A stretch of 64,000 bases of DNA from Rhizobium sp. Leaf306 (GTDB lineage Bacteria > Pseudomonadota > Alphaproteobacteria > Rhizobiales > Rhizobiaceae). Position 1 is the first letter of the stretch; the number at the start of each line of letters is the position of its first letter. The position numbers and the translations under genes were made by a program. The stretch spans positions 950,970-1,014,969 of the forward strand of contig NZ_LMNX01000001.1 of NCBI RefSeq assembly GCF_001423425.1, given 5' to 3'. The notes below the pieces were generated by a model, which did no database searches, was not told the DNA's origin, and was given only the letters and a program-made list of their open reading frames with translations. Below, one piece after another: positions 9,900-18,187 of the stretch.

Positions 9900-11096
9900 T
9901 CAGGCTGTTTTCTTGAGTTCTGCCTCGGTCAGCTTTTCGGCTGCCCGTTCGATCCGTGCGAGCCCCTCGCGGGCTTCCTCGGCCGTGATCGTCAACGGCG
10001 GCAGAAGGCGCACGACGTTATCGCCAGCAGGTACTGACAGCATTTTCTCATCGCGCATTGCAACGACCAGATCGCCAGCAGGCACCCTTGCCTTGATGCC
10101 GAGCATCAGGCCTTCGCCTCTGATATCTTCGATCACGTCAGGGAAACGGTCCTTCAGGCTTGCCAGTCCCTGGCGGAACACGAGCGCGACATCGCGGACG
10201 TTTTCAAGGAAGCCATCGGCGAGCACGACGTCGAGCACTGCGTTGCCGCAGGCCATGCCGAGCGGATTGCCGCCATAGGTCGTGCCGTGAATGCCGGGCT
10301 TCATGCCGGAAGCAGCCTCTGCGGTCGCAAGGCAGGCGCCGAACGGGAAGCCGCCGCCGATGCCCTTGGCAACAGCCATGATATCAGGCGTGATGCCTGT
10401 CAGTTCGTGGGCGAAGAACCGGCCGGTGCGGCCAACCCCGCTCTGCACTTCGTCGAGGATCAGCAGCAGACCCCGGTCGTCGCAGATGCGACGCAGCTCG
10501 CGCAGGAATTCCTTGTCCACGACGCGCACGCCGCCCTCGCCCTGGATCGGCTCGATCAGCAGCGCGCCGGTGTTATCGTTTATCGCAGCGTTGAGGGCGT
10601 CGAGATCACCGAACGGCACCTGATCGAACCCTGGCGCCTTCGGGCCGAAGCCTTCCATATATTTTTCCTGACCACCGGCGGCAATCGTCGCGATGGTCCG
10701 GCCGTGGAAGGCACCTTCGAAGGTGATGATGTGGAATTTCTCCGGATGACCCTTGGAGAAATGATAGCGACGCGCCGTCTTGATGGCGGTCTCAAGCGCT
10801 TCAGCGCCGGAATTGGTAAAGAACACCTTGTCCGCGAAGGTGGCATCCACCAGACGGCGGGCCAGACGCTCCTGCTCCGGGATCTCATAGAGGTTGGAAA
10901 GGTGCCAGACCTTCTCGGCCTGCGACTTCAGCGCGTTCACCAGATGCGGATTGGAATGACCGCAGGAGGTGACGGCAACGCCTGCCCCGAAATCCAGATA
11001 TCGCTCGCCACCTTCCGTCACAAGCCATACGCCCTCGCCTCGATCAAAGCGCAAAGGTGCCCGGGCAAACGTGTCGTAAAGTGCGGCTTCAGCCAT
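9900..11096 (-). CDS. argD: Acetylornithine aminotransferase
   Basis: This is a class III PLP aminotransferase that converts N-acetylglutamate semialdehyde to acetylornithine in arginine synthesis. It may also act on succinyl-diaminopimelate, as ArgD does in other bacteria. The 398 residues from the ATG at 11096 match the family length. Visible motifs are [47 protein letters not shown], and the PLP lysine in [24 protein letters not shown] lies upstream of this ATG. The open frame continues about 100 codons further but runs through the gcrA/argD promoter region. It forms a unit with argF. Confidence 0.95.
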   Translation of the reverse strand: MAEAALYDTFARAPLRFDRGEGVWLVTEGGERYLDFGAGVAVTSCGHSNPHLVNALKSQAEKVWHLSNLYEIPEQERLARRLVDATFADKVFFTNSGAEALETAIKTARRYHFSKGHPEKFHIITFEGAFHGRTIATIAAGGQEKYMEGFGPKAPGFDQVPFGDLDALNAAINDNTGALLIEPIQGEGGVRVVDKEFLRELRRICDDRGLLLILDEVQSGVGRTGRFFAHELTGITPDIMAVAKGIGGGFPFGACLATAEAASGMKPGIHGTTYGGNPLGMACGNAVLDVVLADGFLENVRDVALVFRQGLASLKDRFPDVIEDIRGEGLMLGIKARVPAGDLVVAMRDEKMLSVPAGDNVVRLLPPLTITAEEAREGLARIERAAEKLTEAELKKTA

Positions 11097-11547
11097 GGCG
11101 ACATCACTCCTCTGGGTAGGTTCCGACCCCCCTCTCCAGACCTCTCCGGAGACCGGGAATGCGGCCTGAAAAATCAAAAATGCCGCCCACCGGGCGGCGC
11201 GGGCACTATCATGGCTAAGTGCCTCCATGTCAACAAAACTTGGTGTTTTATAGGGCTTTCGGGGCATATGCCGCGATGCAACCTGATGCTGTATTGCGGC
11301 ATTTCGGTCTGTGACAAAAATGACTCTTGAGGGCAGCAAGTTGGGGAAAACCGCGAAATCGATTCGCGGCGATTCGAGCGACTCTTGCCACGGAGTCAGC
11401 CACACACTAGGTTAATCCTCAATTACTAGAACGCATGCGGCGGAACTAGTCACCTCGAAGCATAGATTGCGTGGGTGCGGCGGATTTATTTCGCCGCAGA
11501 GGTGAACGGATTCTGTCTGCCAGCAACGTTCAAAGGCGGAGAACGGC
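11097..11547. other. Divergent argD/gcrA intergenic region
   Basis: These 451 bases contain no gene I can support. The half nearer gcrA holds the clustered GANTC sites and a CtrA-like site annotated separately. The half nearer argD should contain the argD promoter, but I cannot place it with confidence. Confidence 0.6.
11322..11513 (+). promoter_or_regulatory. gcrA promoter region: six GANTC sites and a CtrA-like box
   Basis: GANTC, the target of the CcrM adenine methyltransferase, occurs at 11322, 11361, 11371, 11380, 11393 and 11509. Five of these lie in 76 bases, where about 0.3 would be expected by chance. TTAA-N7-TTAC at 11412-11426 differs by one base from the CtrA box TTAA-N7-TTAA. 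In Caulobacter, gcrA is under cell-cycle control by CtrA and DnaA, and GcrA acts at methylated GANTC promoters. Feedback control here is inference. Confidence 0.6.
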
Positions 11548-12087
11548 ATGAACTGGACTGATGAGCGCGTCGAGCGACTTAAAAAACTATGGTCGGAAGG
11601 TCTCAGCGCCAGCCAGATTGCAGCCCAACTTGGAGGCGTAAGCCGCAATGCCGTGATCGGCAAAGTGCACCGTCTCAACCTTCCGGGTCGCGCCAAAGCA
11701 GGCGGTTCGGCGTCGGCCAATCGCCCGGCATCTAAGCGCCCAGCGCCCGCAGCTCCGCGCGCGCCGAGCTTTGCCGGACGCGACACAGCCCGTCCCGCAG
11801 CACGGACGGTGGGTGCAAACGCCCTCAAGGAAGATCAGGACGTCAACGTCGCCGAGCCGGTGAAATACACCGCTTCCGGCAGCGTCGTCGTGCCGATCTC
11901 GCGTCGTCTGTCGCTGACGGATCTCACCGAGCGCACATGCAAGTGGCCGGTTGGCGATCCGCTGACGGACGACTTCCATTTCTGCGGTTGCGATGCGCAG
12001 GATGCGTCGCCCTATTGCAAATATCACGCGAAGCTTGCCTACCAGCCGGTACACGAGCGCCGTCGTCCGGCTGCCCGCGCGTCCTAA
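11548..12087 (+). CDS. gcrA: GcrA cell-cycle regulator
   Basis: GcrA is an alphaproteobacterial transcription factor that binds sigma70-RNA polymerase and activates promoters carrying methylated GANTC sites. It drives cell-cycle genes. The 179 residues start with the conserved DNA-binding helix-turn-helix (MNWTDERVERLKKLWSEGLS, then SRNAVIGKVHRLNLPGR). A low-complexity Pro/Ala/Ser linker at about 50-100 follows. The C-terminal polymerase-binding domain has CKWPVGDPLTDDFHFCG and YCKYH. Length and order match rhizobial GcrA. It is preceded by GCGGAG and a promoter rich in GANTC, and a terminator follows. Confidence 0.96.
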   Translation: MNWTDERVERLKKLWSEGLSASQIAAQLGGVSRNAVIGKVHRLNLPGRAKAGGSASANRPASKRPAPAAPRAPSFAGRDTARPAARTVGANALKEDQDVNVAEPVKYTASGSVVVPISRRLSLTDLTERTCKWPVGDPLTDDFHFCGCDAQDASPYCKYHAKLAYQPVHERRRPAARAS

Positions 12088-12113
12088 GCCAGGCGGCTGC
12101 GGAAACAAGATCG

Positions 12114-12139
12114 AAGGCGGGCTCTGGCCCGCCTTTTGC
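12114..12139 (+). terminator. Terminator after gcrA
   Basis: AAGGCGGGC pairs with GCCCGCCTT around the loop TCTG and is followed by TTGCG. It is a nine-base-pair stem starting 27 bases after the gcrA stop. Confidence 0.75.
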
Positions 12140-12283
12140 GTCTTCGGCATGGCTGACTTGCGCTGAAAAAACTTGCCTCGCACTCCCTGGGCTCCTATTT
12201 CGGCCTCGAGAGAGGACGACCTCCCCCTGAATGGGCATAACGCCGGGACGACCCGGCATGAACCTCACCTAAAGGGGAAGATC

Positions 12284-12718
12284 ATGCGCTCGATAAGAGA
12301 CCGTATTCGCCACGCCATCAGCTTTGAAATCATCGGGCTTCTGATGATGGTGCCGCTCGGCGCTTTCGTCTTCGACATGCCGGCCGAACATATGGGCATT
12401 GTCGGCGTCGTGTCTGCGACGGTCGCGACCGGCTGGAACTACCTCTACAATCTGGGTTTCGACCGCTTTCTGCAGGCGCGACGGGGTACGACGCTAAAGA
12501 CGCCTGCCTTGCGCATTGCTCATGCGGTGCTGTTCGAAATCGGTCTGCTGGTCGTGCTGATGCCGTTTATCGCGTGGTATCTGCAGATTACCCTTCTCCA
12601 TGCGCTGACAATGGATATCGCGATCGCGCTGTTCTACGTGGTCTATGCCTATCTCTTCAATCTTGGCTACGACAAGTTGTTCCCGCTGCCGGAATGGAAG
12701 ACCCAGGAAGCCGCCTGA
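12284..12718 (+). CDS. PACE-family multidrug/biocide efflux protein
   Basis: This 144-residue inner-membrane protein has four predicted helices made of two repeated bacterial-transmembrane-pair domains. Each repeat opens with the family signature: RIRHAISFE near residues 8-16 and RIAHAVLFE near 76-84. The embedded Glu is the residue needed for drug/proton exchange in AceI-type transporters. Family members export cationic biocides such as chlorhexidine or short diamines; the substrate here is unknown. AAAGGGGAAG precedes the ATG. The last 62 bases overlap the 3' end of the convergent ArsR-type gene. Confidence 0.88.
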   Translation: MRSIRDRIRHAISFEIIGLLMMVPLGAFVFDMPAEHMGIVGVVSATVATGWNYLYNLGFDRFLQARRGTTLKTPALRIAHAVLFEIGLLVVLMPFIAWYLQITLLHALTMDIAIALFYVVYAYLFNLGYDKLFPLPEWKTQEAA

Positions 12719-13445
12719 CCATCAGAGTTTCGGACGGTGCAATACGCCAGTCCGATGGAAGCCTGAATTTGTCAGCAAACCCGATCTCTCCGGCGCGCGT
12801 GATCCGCAGAGCCCGGGTTTCCTCTCGGCGGCTGATCCAGCCGACGCCAAGAGCGCGGTCCAGCAGCGCCGCACCCATTTGTCCCGCCAGATGCGGCCGT
12901 CGCTCGCTCCAATCGAGGCATGTCCGGCAGAGCGGGCGTTTCGAACGGGTCAGCTGGTCGAGATCGATCCCGAAATCACAAAAGAAACGCCGGCCTTCAT
13001 CGGTGATCAGGCCGGCTCCATCGCCGAGCAGCAGATAGCCGTTGCCGGTCAGGGAGTCGGCGAGCGCGATGGCGAGACGGCCGGCCATGTGGTCGTAACA
13101 GGTGCGGACTAGCCGTAACGCTTCATCTTTCGGGCCCACAGGGTGATGGCGCTTCGGTCCGTCTGCGGCGACTGCCATCAACGCGTGGATCGCGTGCGCG
13201 ACTTCCGGAGAGGCAAGTCGGTAATAGCGGTGCCTGCCCTGCTTTTCGACTGCGATCAGATGCGCCTGGGCCAGTTTGCCGAGATGGCCGCTGGTGGTCT
13301 GCGCGGTGACACCTGCGTGGCTTGCCAGTTCGCCCGCCGTCAGGGCCTGGCCGCCCATCAGCGCGGACAGCATGTTGGCGCGTGCAGCATCGCCGATCAG
13401 GCTTGCAACTTCCGCAATCGTATTTCCTGAAACCATATTGGACAT
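12657..13445 (-). CDS. ArsR-family transcriptional regulator
   Basis: This is a 262-residue DNA-binding protein. Residues of about 8-90 form an ArsR-type winged helix, including ANMLSALMGGQALTAGELAS and HAGVTAQTTSGHLGKLAQAH, then the wing VEKQGRHRYYRL. The remaining 170 residues are longer than in classical metal sensors and contain a Cys pair in RPLCRTCLDW. The classical ELCVC metal motif is absent, so a metal ligand cannot be assumed. The final 20 codons overlap the end of the PACE gene on the other strand. It is divergent from an EamA exporter, which it might regulate. Confidence 0.85.
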   Translation of the reverse strand: MSNMVSGNTIAEVASLIGDAARANMLSALMGGQALTAGELASHAGVTAQTTSGHLGKLAQAHLIAVEKQGRHRYYRLASPEVAHAIHALMAVAADGPKRHHPVGPKDEALRLVRTCYDHMAGRLAIALADSLTGNGYLLLGDGAGLITDEGRRFFCDFGIDLDQLTRSKRPLCRTCLDWSERRPHLAGQMGAALLDRALGVGWISRREETRALRITRAGEIGFADKFRLPSDWRIAPSETLMVRRLPGSSIPAAGTTCRSQD

Positions 13446-13569
13446 GATCCAGTTCTAGCACCGGAAAACTTTGCCGTCAGCGGTCAACGGTTCGGCCGTC
13501 GCCGAAGCATTTCTTTTCCTCTCTCCGCTAAGAGGGGCGGAGATTGCATGGATGGGGATAGGAACTGGA

Positions 13570-14484
13570 ATGGCGGACACCAAAACAAGCATGGCAACGG
13601 ATCTGTTGCTGCTCCTCACGCTCGCGACGCTTTGGGGCGCGTCCTACACGCTGATCAAGGTCGGTGTGGAGACGATCTCGCCCATCACCTTTATCGCCGT
13701 CAGGACGCTGGTCGCCGGTCTCATTCTCGTTGCGGCACTGCACCTGCGCGGCTTGAAACTGCCGAGGGACCGGCAGACCTGGACGCTCTTCACGGTTCAG
13801 GCCTGCCTGAACAGCGCTGTCCCCTTCACCCTGATTGCCTGGGCCGAACAGACGACCGATGCGGGCCTTGCCACCATTTTGAGTTCAACGACGCCGATCT
13901 TCGCGTTTCTGCTGACGGCCCTGATCACGCGCCATGAAAGCGTCTCTGCGGCCAAGCTGTTCGGAGTTGCGGCAGGCATTGTCGGCATATGCCTGATCGT
14001 CGGCATGGAGGCGCTTGCCGGCTCGGGCGAGAACCTCTGGGCGCAACTCGCCATCGTGGCGGCGACGATCTGCTATGCGGCGGCTGCCATCTTCGGCAAG
14101 AATTTTAAGGGATTGGACCCGATGATGCCCGCCGCGGGATCGCTGATCGCAGGGGCGGCCATCCTCATTCCTGTCAGCCTTGTGGTCGACCGGCCCTGGA
14201 CGCTGACACCGAGCACCGATTCCATGCTCGCCCTATTGGCGCTGGCGGTATTTTCGACGGCGCTCGCCTTCGTCATCTATTTCCGGCTAGTGCAGACGCT
14301 CGGCTCCGTCGGCACGACGGCGCAGGCCTATCTCCGGGTGCCGATCGGCGTTGGCATCGGTGTCGTGTTTCTCGGCGAAACGCTTGCTTCGACAGCATGG
14401 CTCGGCCTGGCCTGCGTCGTGGCCGGTGTCATTGCCATGACGCTGCCGGCTAGGAGACGCGGTGCTCAGGCTTCCATCGAGTAG
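13570..14484 (+). CDS. EamA-domain (DMT superfamily) exporter
   Basis: This inner-membrane transporter of about 304 residues has ten predicted hydrophobic helices in two EamA repeats. The first starts LLLLTLATLWGASYTLIKVG; the second, near residue 150, starts LWAQLAIVAATICYAAAAIFG. EamA members export amino acids, metabolites or drugs, and the substrate here cannot be told. I chose the ATG at 13570, preceded by GGGGATAGGA; an in-frame ATG at 13552 is an alternative. Its 3' end overlaps that of the convergent phoB by 19 bases. Confidence 0.82.
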   Translation: MADTKTSMATDLLLLLTLATLWGASYTLIKVGVETISPITFIAVRTLVAGLILVAALHLRGLKLPRDRQTWTLFTVQACLNSAVPFTLIAWAEQTTDAGLATILSSTTPIFAFLLTALITRHESVSAAKLFGVAAGIVGICLIVGMEALAGSGENLWAQLAIVAATICYAAAAIFGKNFKGLDPMMPAAGSLIAGAAILIPVSLVVDRPWTLTPSTDSMLALLALAVFSTALAFVIYFRLVQTLGSVGTTAQAYLRVPIGVGIGVVFLGETLASTAWLGLACVVAGVIAMTLPARRRGAQASIE

Positions 14485-15149
14485 CCGGCACCGCGGACCG
14501 TGCGGATGACATCCTGCATGTTGGAAAAGTTGAGCGCCTTCCGGAGGCGCCCTACATGCACGTCGACGGTACGCTCGTCGACATAGATGTCATGGCCCCA
14601 GACGCCGTCGAGCAGCTGCGAGCGCGAAAAGACGCGGCTGGGTGAGGCCATCAGGAATTCCAGAAGTCTAAACTCTGTCGGCCCGAGGCGAACTTCGCGG
14701 CTCTTGCGGTGAACGCGATGGGTTTCGCGATCGAGTTCGATATCGCCGCATTTGAGGACGCTCGAAAGGACCTCTGGTCGGGCACGGCGCAGCATCGCCT
14801 TGACGCGGGCCATCAGTTCCGGCGTCGAGAAAGGCTTGACCACATAGTCGTCTGCGCCGGTGGCAAGCCCACGAACGCGCTCGCTTTCTTCGCCGCGCGC
14901 CGTCAGCATGATGATTGGCAGGCGTTCCGTCTCCGGCCGCATACGCAGGCGACGGCAGAGTTCGATGCCTGAAACGCCCGGCAGCATCCAGTCGAGAATG
15001 AGAAGATCCGGAACGCGCTCCTGAAGCCTGATTTCCGCTTCGTCACCGCGAAGCACGGTATCGACCTCGTAACCCTCGGCCTCCAGGTTATACCGAAGGA
15101 GGACGCTGAGGGCCTCTTCGTCTTCCACGACTGCGATCTTCGGCTGCAT
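14466..15149 (-). CDS. phoB: Phosphate regulon response regulator PhoB
   Basis: This OmpR-type response regulator is activated by PhoR at low phosphate and binds Pho boxes. The receiver domain has acidic VVEDEEAL, the phospho-acceptor Asp in LLILDWMLPG and Lys in VVKPFSTPE. The C-terminal winged helix carries RLGPTEFRLLEFLM, DERTVDVHVGRLRKAL and IRTVRGAGYSME. The start at 15149 gives the usual rhizobial length of 227 residues; an in-frame GTG at 15167 would add six codons. It is the last gene of the phoR-pst-phoU-phoB cluster. Confidence 0.96.
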   Translation of the reverse strand: MQPKIAVVEDEEALSVLLRYNLEAEGYEVDTVLRGDEAEIRLQERVPDLLILDWMLPGVSGIELCRRLRMRPETERLPIIMLTARGEESERVRGLATGADDYVVKPFSTPELMARVKAMLRRARPEVLSSVLKCGDIELDRETHRVHRKSREVRLGPTEFRLLEFLMASPSRVFSRSQLLDGVWGHDIYVDERTVDVHVGRLRKALNFSNMQDVIRTVRGAGYSMEA

Positions 15150-15274
15150 TCCGACTTGCTCCGTCACTCGTCCCGAACTGCACTGGGATCCGCCAGATCC
15201 GCTCGCGCTGCTTCAGGTCATTGGTTTTGGCAGTTATCGTCCCGAAACCGGCGGGCGATTTCGGGAGAGCTGCA

Positions 15275-15988
15275 TCATGTCCCGGCGGAGCCGAGCATGT
15301 TGGACGTATCGTCCTTCGGACGTTCGCCCTCCGGCTGTGCGCCGGTCGCGATGTAGTAGATGGTCTCGGCGATATTCGTCGCGTGGTCGCCGATGCGCTC
15401 GATGTTCTTGGCGCAGAACAGGAGATGGGTGCACGTGGTGATGTTGCGCGGATCCTCCATCATGTAGGTGAGGAGTTCGCGGAACAGCGAGGTGTACATC
15501 GCGTCGATTTCTTCGTCGCGCTGGCGGATGATCTCGGCTTTTTCCGCAGAGCGGTTAGCGAAGACATCAAGAACGTCCTTGAGCTGCACCAGCGCCAGTT
15601 CGGAAAGATGCTCCAGACCACGGGCGAGCTTGCGCGGGACGCCTGTTCCCTGCACGGCGAGCACGCGCTTGGCGGTGTTCTTACCAAGGTCGCCGACGCG
15701 TTCCAGGTCAGCTGCAATGCGCAGCGTGCCGATGATCTCGCGAAGGTCGGCCGCCATCGGCTGACGCTTGGCGATGGTGACGATCGCCTTGTCCTGGATA
15801 TCGCGCTCGGCATGGTCGAGAATGACGTCGTCCGAGATGACCTTCTGGGCCAGTGCGGAGTCGGAGTTCACGAGCGCACGCACGGCATCTCCGCACATCT
15901 GCTCCGCCAGGCCGCCCATTTCGGAGATCCGGCGGTTCAGGTATTTCAGTTCCTCGTCATAGGCCGAGAGAATATGGGTCGAAACCAT
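15275..15988 (-). CDS. phoU: Phosphate signalling protein PhoU
   Basis: PhoU is a peripheral, all-helical protein that links the Pst transporter to PhoR and keeps the regulon off when phosphate is sufficient. The length is 237 residues. It consists of two three-helix PhoU repeats, each with the metal-binding E/DxxxD pattern (for example DHAERDIQDKAI in the first and ERIGDHATNIAE in the second). It lies between pstB (51 bases) and phoB on the same strand, the conserved order. Confidence 0.95.
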   Translation of the reverse strand: MVSTHILSAYDEELKYLNRRISEMGGLAEQMCGDAVRALVNSDSALAQKVISDDVILDHAERDIQDKAIVTIAKRQPMAADLREIIGTLRIAADLERVGDLGKNTAKRVLAVQGTGVPRKLARGLEHLSELALVQLKDVLDVFANRSAEKAEIIRQRDEEIDAMYTSLFRELLTYMMEDPRNITTCTHLLFCAKNIERIGDHATNIAETIYYIATGAQPEGERPKDDTSNMLGSAGT

Positions 15989-16039
15989 GTGTCTGATCCT
16001 TGATGTCTGCAGTTGCGGCTGACGGGCTCTGCGCCCGCA

Positions 16040-16855
16040 TCAGCCGAAGCGGCCCATGATGTAATCCTGGGTGCGCTGGTCATCCGGATTGGTGAACATC
16101 TTGTCGGTATCGTTTTCCTCGACCAGGTGGCCGAGATGGAACATCGCCGTGCGCTGCGAAACGCGGGCCGCCTGCTGCATCGAGTGGGTGACGATCACGA
16201 TCGTGTAGTTGGCGCGCAGTTCGTGGATCAGTTCCTCGACCTTGGCCGTGGCGATGGGGTCGAGTGCCGAGCACGGCTCGTCCATCAGAATGACTTCAGG
16301 CGAAACGGCGATCGCACGGGCGATGCAAAGGCGCTGCTGCTGACCGCCGGAAAGGCCGGTACCGCCTTCATGCAGGCGATCCTTGACTTCTGCCCAGAGG
16401 CCGGCGCGCTGCAGGCTTGCCTCGACGATCGCGTCCATTTCCGTTTTGCCACGGGCAAGGCCGTGGATCCGGGGACCGTAGGCAATGTTCTCGTAGATCG
16501 ACTTCGGGAACGGGTTCGGCTTCTGGAACACCATGCCGACCCGGGCACGCAGCTCCACGACGTCGATTTCCTTGTCGTAGATATCGTCGCCGTCGAGCGT
16601 GATCTTGCCGGTGACGCGGCAACCCTCGATCGTGTCGTTCATGCGGTTCATCGTGCGCAGGAAGGTGGACTTGCCGCAGCCAGACGGACCGATCAAAGCA
16701 GTGACGGTATTTTGGCGGACATTCAGGTTCACGTCATAAAGGGCGCGCTTGTCACCGTAATAAACGGAGACATCCTTGCCGATCATCTTATATGCAACGT
16801 CGTTCATTTTCTTGTCCAGCGCCTTCTCAACTGCAGCTTCTGACATCATGTTCAT
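16040..16855 (-). CDS. pstB: Phosphate ABC transporter ATP-binding protein
   Basis: This is the cytoplasmic ATPase of the high-affinity phosphate importer. The length is 271 residues. Walker A is [10 protein letters not shown], the Q-loop is FQKPNPFP, the ABC signature is LSGGQQQRL, Walker B is VILMDEP, and the switch His is in VTHSMQQA. These are canonical PstB motifs. GGGGGA precedes the ATG, and the gene follows pstA with a 15-base gap. A long acidic and Lys-rich N-terminal extension of about 25 residues is normal for rhizobial PstB. Confidence 0.97.
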   Translation of the reverse strand: MNMMSEAAVEKALDKKMNDVAYKMIGKDVSVYYGDKRALYDVNLNVRQNTVTALIGPSGCGKSTFLRTMNRMNDTIEGCRVTGKITLDGDDIYDKEIDVVELRARVGMVFQKPNPFPKSIYENIAYGPRIHGLARGKTEMDAIVEASLQRAGLWAEVKDRLHEGGTGLSGGQQQRLCIARAIAVSPEVILMDEPCSALDPIATAKVEELIHELRANYTIVIVTHSMQQAARVSQRTAMFHLGHLVEENDTDKMFTNPDDQRTQDYIMGRFG

Positions 16856-16870
16856 TGCTTCCCCCTTCCT

Positions 16871-18187
16871 CTACCAACGCCGTTCGAAGCGGCGTCGCAA
16901 GAGAATTGCGCCAACATTCATCAAGATCAGGAACAGGAGCAGGATCATGATCGCTCCCGAGGTTCGTTCAACGAAGGCGCGTTCCGCCTCGTTGGCCCAC
17001 ATGTAGATCTGTACCGGCAGTGCCGTCGATGGATCCATCGGCGTGGTCGGATAGTTCGCCACGAAGGCGACCATGCCGATCAAGAGGAGCGGCGCGGTTT
17101 CGCCGAGGGCGTGCGCGAGGCCGATGATCGTACCGGTCAGGATACCGGGCATGGCAAGCGGCAGGACATGGTGGAAAATCGTCTGCATCTTCGAGGCACC
17201 GAGCCCGAGCGCTGCAGCACGGATCGACGGTGGTACTGCTTTCAGTGCCGCGCGGGTGGCGATGATAATGGTCGGCAGCGTCATCAGCGTCAGCACCAGG
17301 CCGCCGACGAGCGAGGCCGAGCGCGGCAGGCCCATGAAGTTGATGAAGACCGCGAGACCCAACAGACCGTAGACGATCGACGGGACCGCTGCGAGATTGT
17401 TGATGTTGACCTCGATCAGGTCCGTGAACCGGTTCTTCGGGGCAAACTCTTCAAGATAGATCGAGGCTGCGACGCCGATCGGCAGGGACAGGACGAGCAC
17501 GATCAGCATCATATAGAAGGAGCCGATCAGGGCGACGCCGACGCCGGCTGCTTCCGGACGGCTGGACGCGCCGTTGAAGAAAATGCCGGTGTTGAATTCC
17601 TTGGCGAGCGCACCGCTGTCGGTCAGCTGCTTCATCCATCCGACCTGCTGGTCGGACACCTTGCGGCTGGTTTCCGCCACGTCGAGATTGATCTGGCCTT
17701 TCACGGCGCTGTCGATATCGCCGGCCGCCAGGAGCGAAACCGTCTGGGTCGTGCCGATGATCTCAGGATCGGAAACGACCATATCGCGCAGCTGGCCACG
17801 AACGCCGTCCGAAATCATCTGGTTGACGGCACGCAGGCCCTGGCGATCGGTTTCGGCGACGCCCAGAACCTTCGCCAGCGCATTGCGGGCGACGATCGGG
17901 TAGTTGGCCGTCATCAGCTTGGCCGGATCCGTAGCCCGCACATTATCCTTGTCGATGATCTGCTGCGAGAACTCGACAGGGATGGTGATCATCGTCTGCT
18001 GGAAGGCGGTGTAGCCCTTGGAGACGACCGACCACAGAAGGAGCATCAGGAACAGGATGCCGAACGAGAGAGCGGCGATGCCATAGGCGCGGAAGCGGCG
18101 CTCGGCGGCGTAGCGGCGTTTGATACCGATATCGCGACGGGCAGGCTTGGCCAAGACGCCGGCGGTGGAGGAAACCACGTCGGTCAT
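16871..18187 (-). CDS. pstA: Phosphate ABC transporter permease PstA
   Basis: This is one of the two channel subunits of the phosphate importer. It has 438 residues from an ATG that overlaps the pstC stop (ATGA), which implies translational coupling. One N-terminal helix (about 35-60) is followed by a long periplasmic insert of some 180 residues, the DUF3333-type domain of alphaproteobacterial PstA. The five- to six-helix permease core comes last, with the EAA loop in AALGLGASKMQTIFHHVLP. It is longer than the E. coli protein (about 296) because of that insert. Confidence 0.95.
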   Translation of the reverse strand: MTDVVSSTAGVLAKPARRDIGIKRRYAAERRFRAYGIAALSFGILFLMLLLWSVVSKGYTAFQQTMITIPVEFSQQIIDKDNVRATDPAKLMTANYPIVARNALAKVLGVAETDRQGLRAVNQMISDGVRGQLRDMVVSDPEIIGTTQTVSLLAAGDIDSAVKGQINLDVAETSRKVSDQQVGWMKQLTDSGALAKEFNTGIFFNGASSRPEAAGVGVALIGSFYMMLIVLVLSLPIGVAASIYLEEFAPKNRFTDLIEVNINNLAAVPSIVYGLLGLAVFINFMGLPRSASLVGGLVLTLMTLPTIIIATRAALKAVPPSIRAAALGLGASKMQTIFHHVLPLAMPGILTGTIIGLAHALGETAPLLLIGMVAFVANYPTTPMDPSTALPVQIYMWANEAERAFVERTSGAIMILLLFLILMNVGAILLRRRFERRW

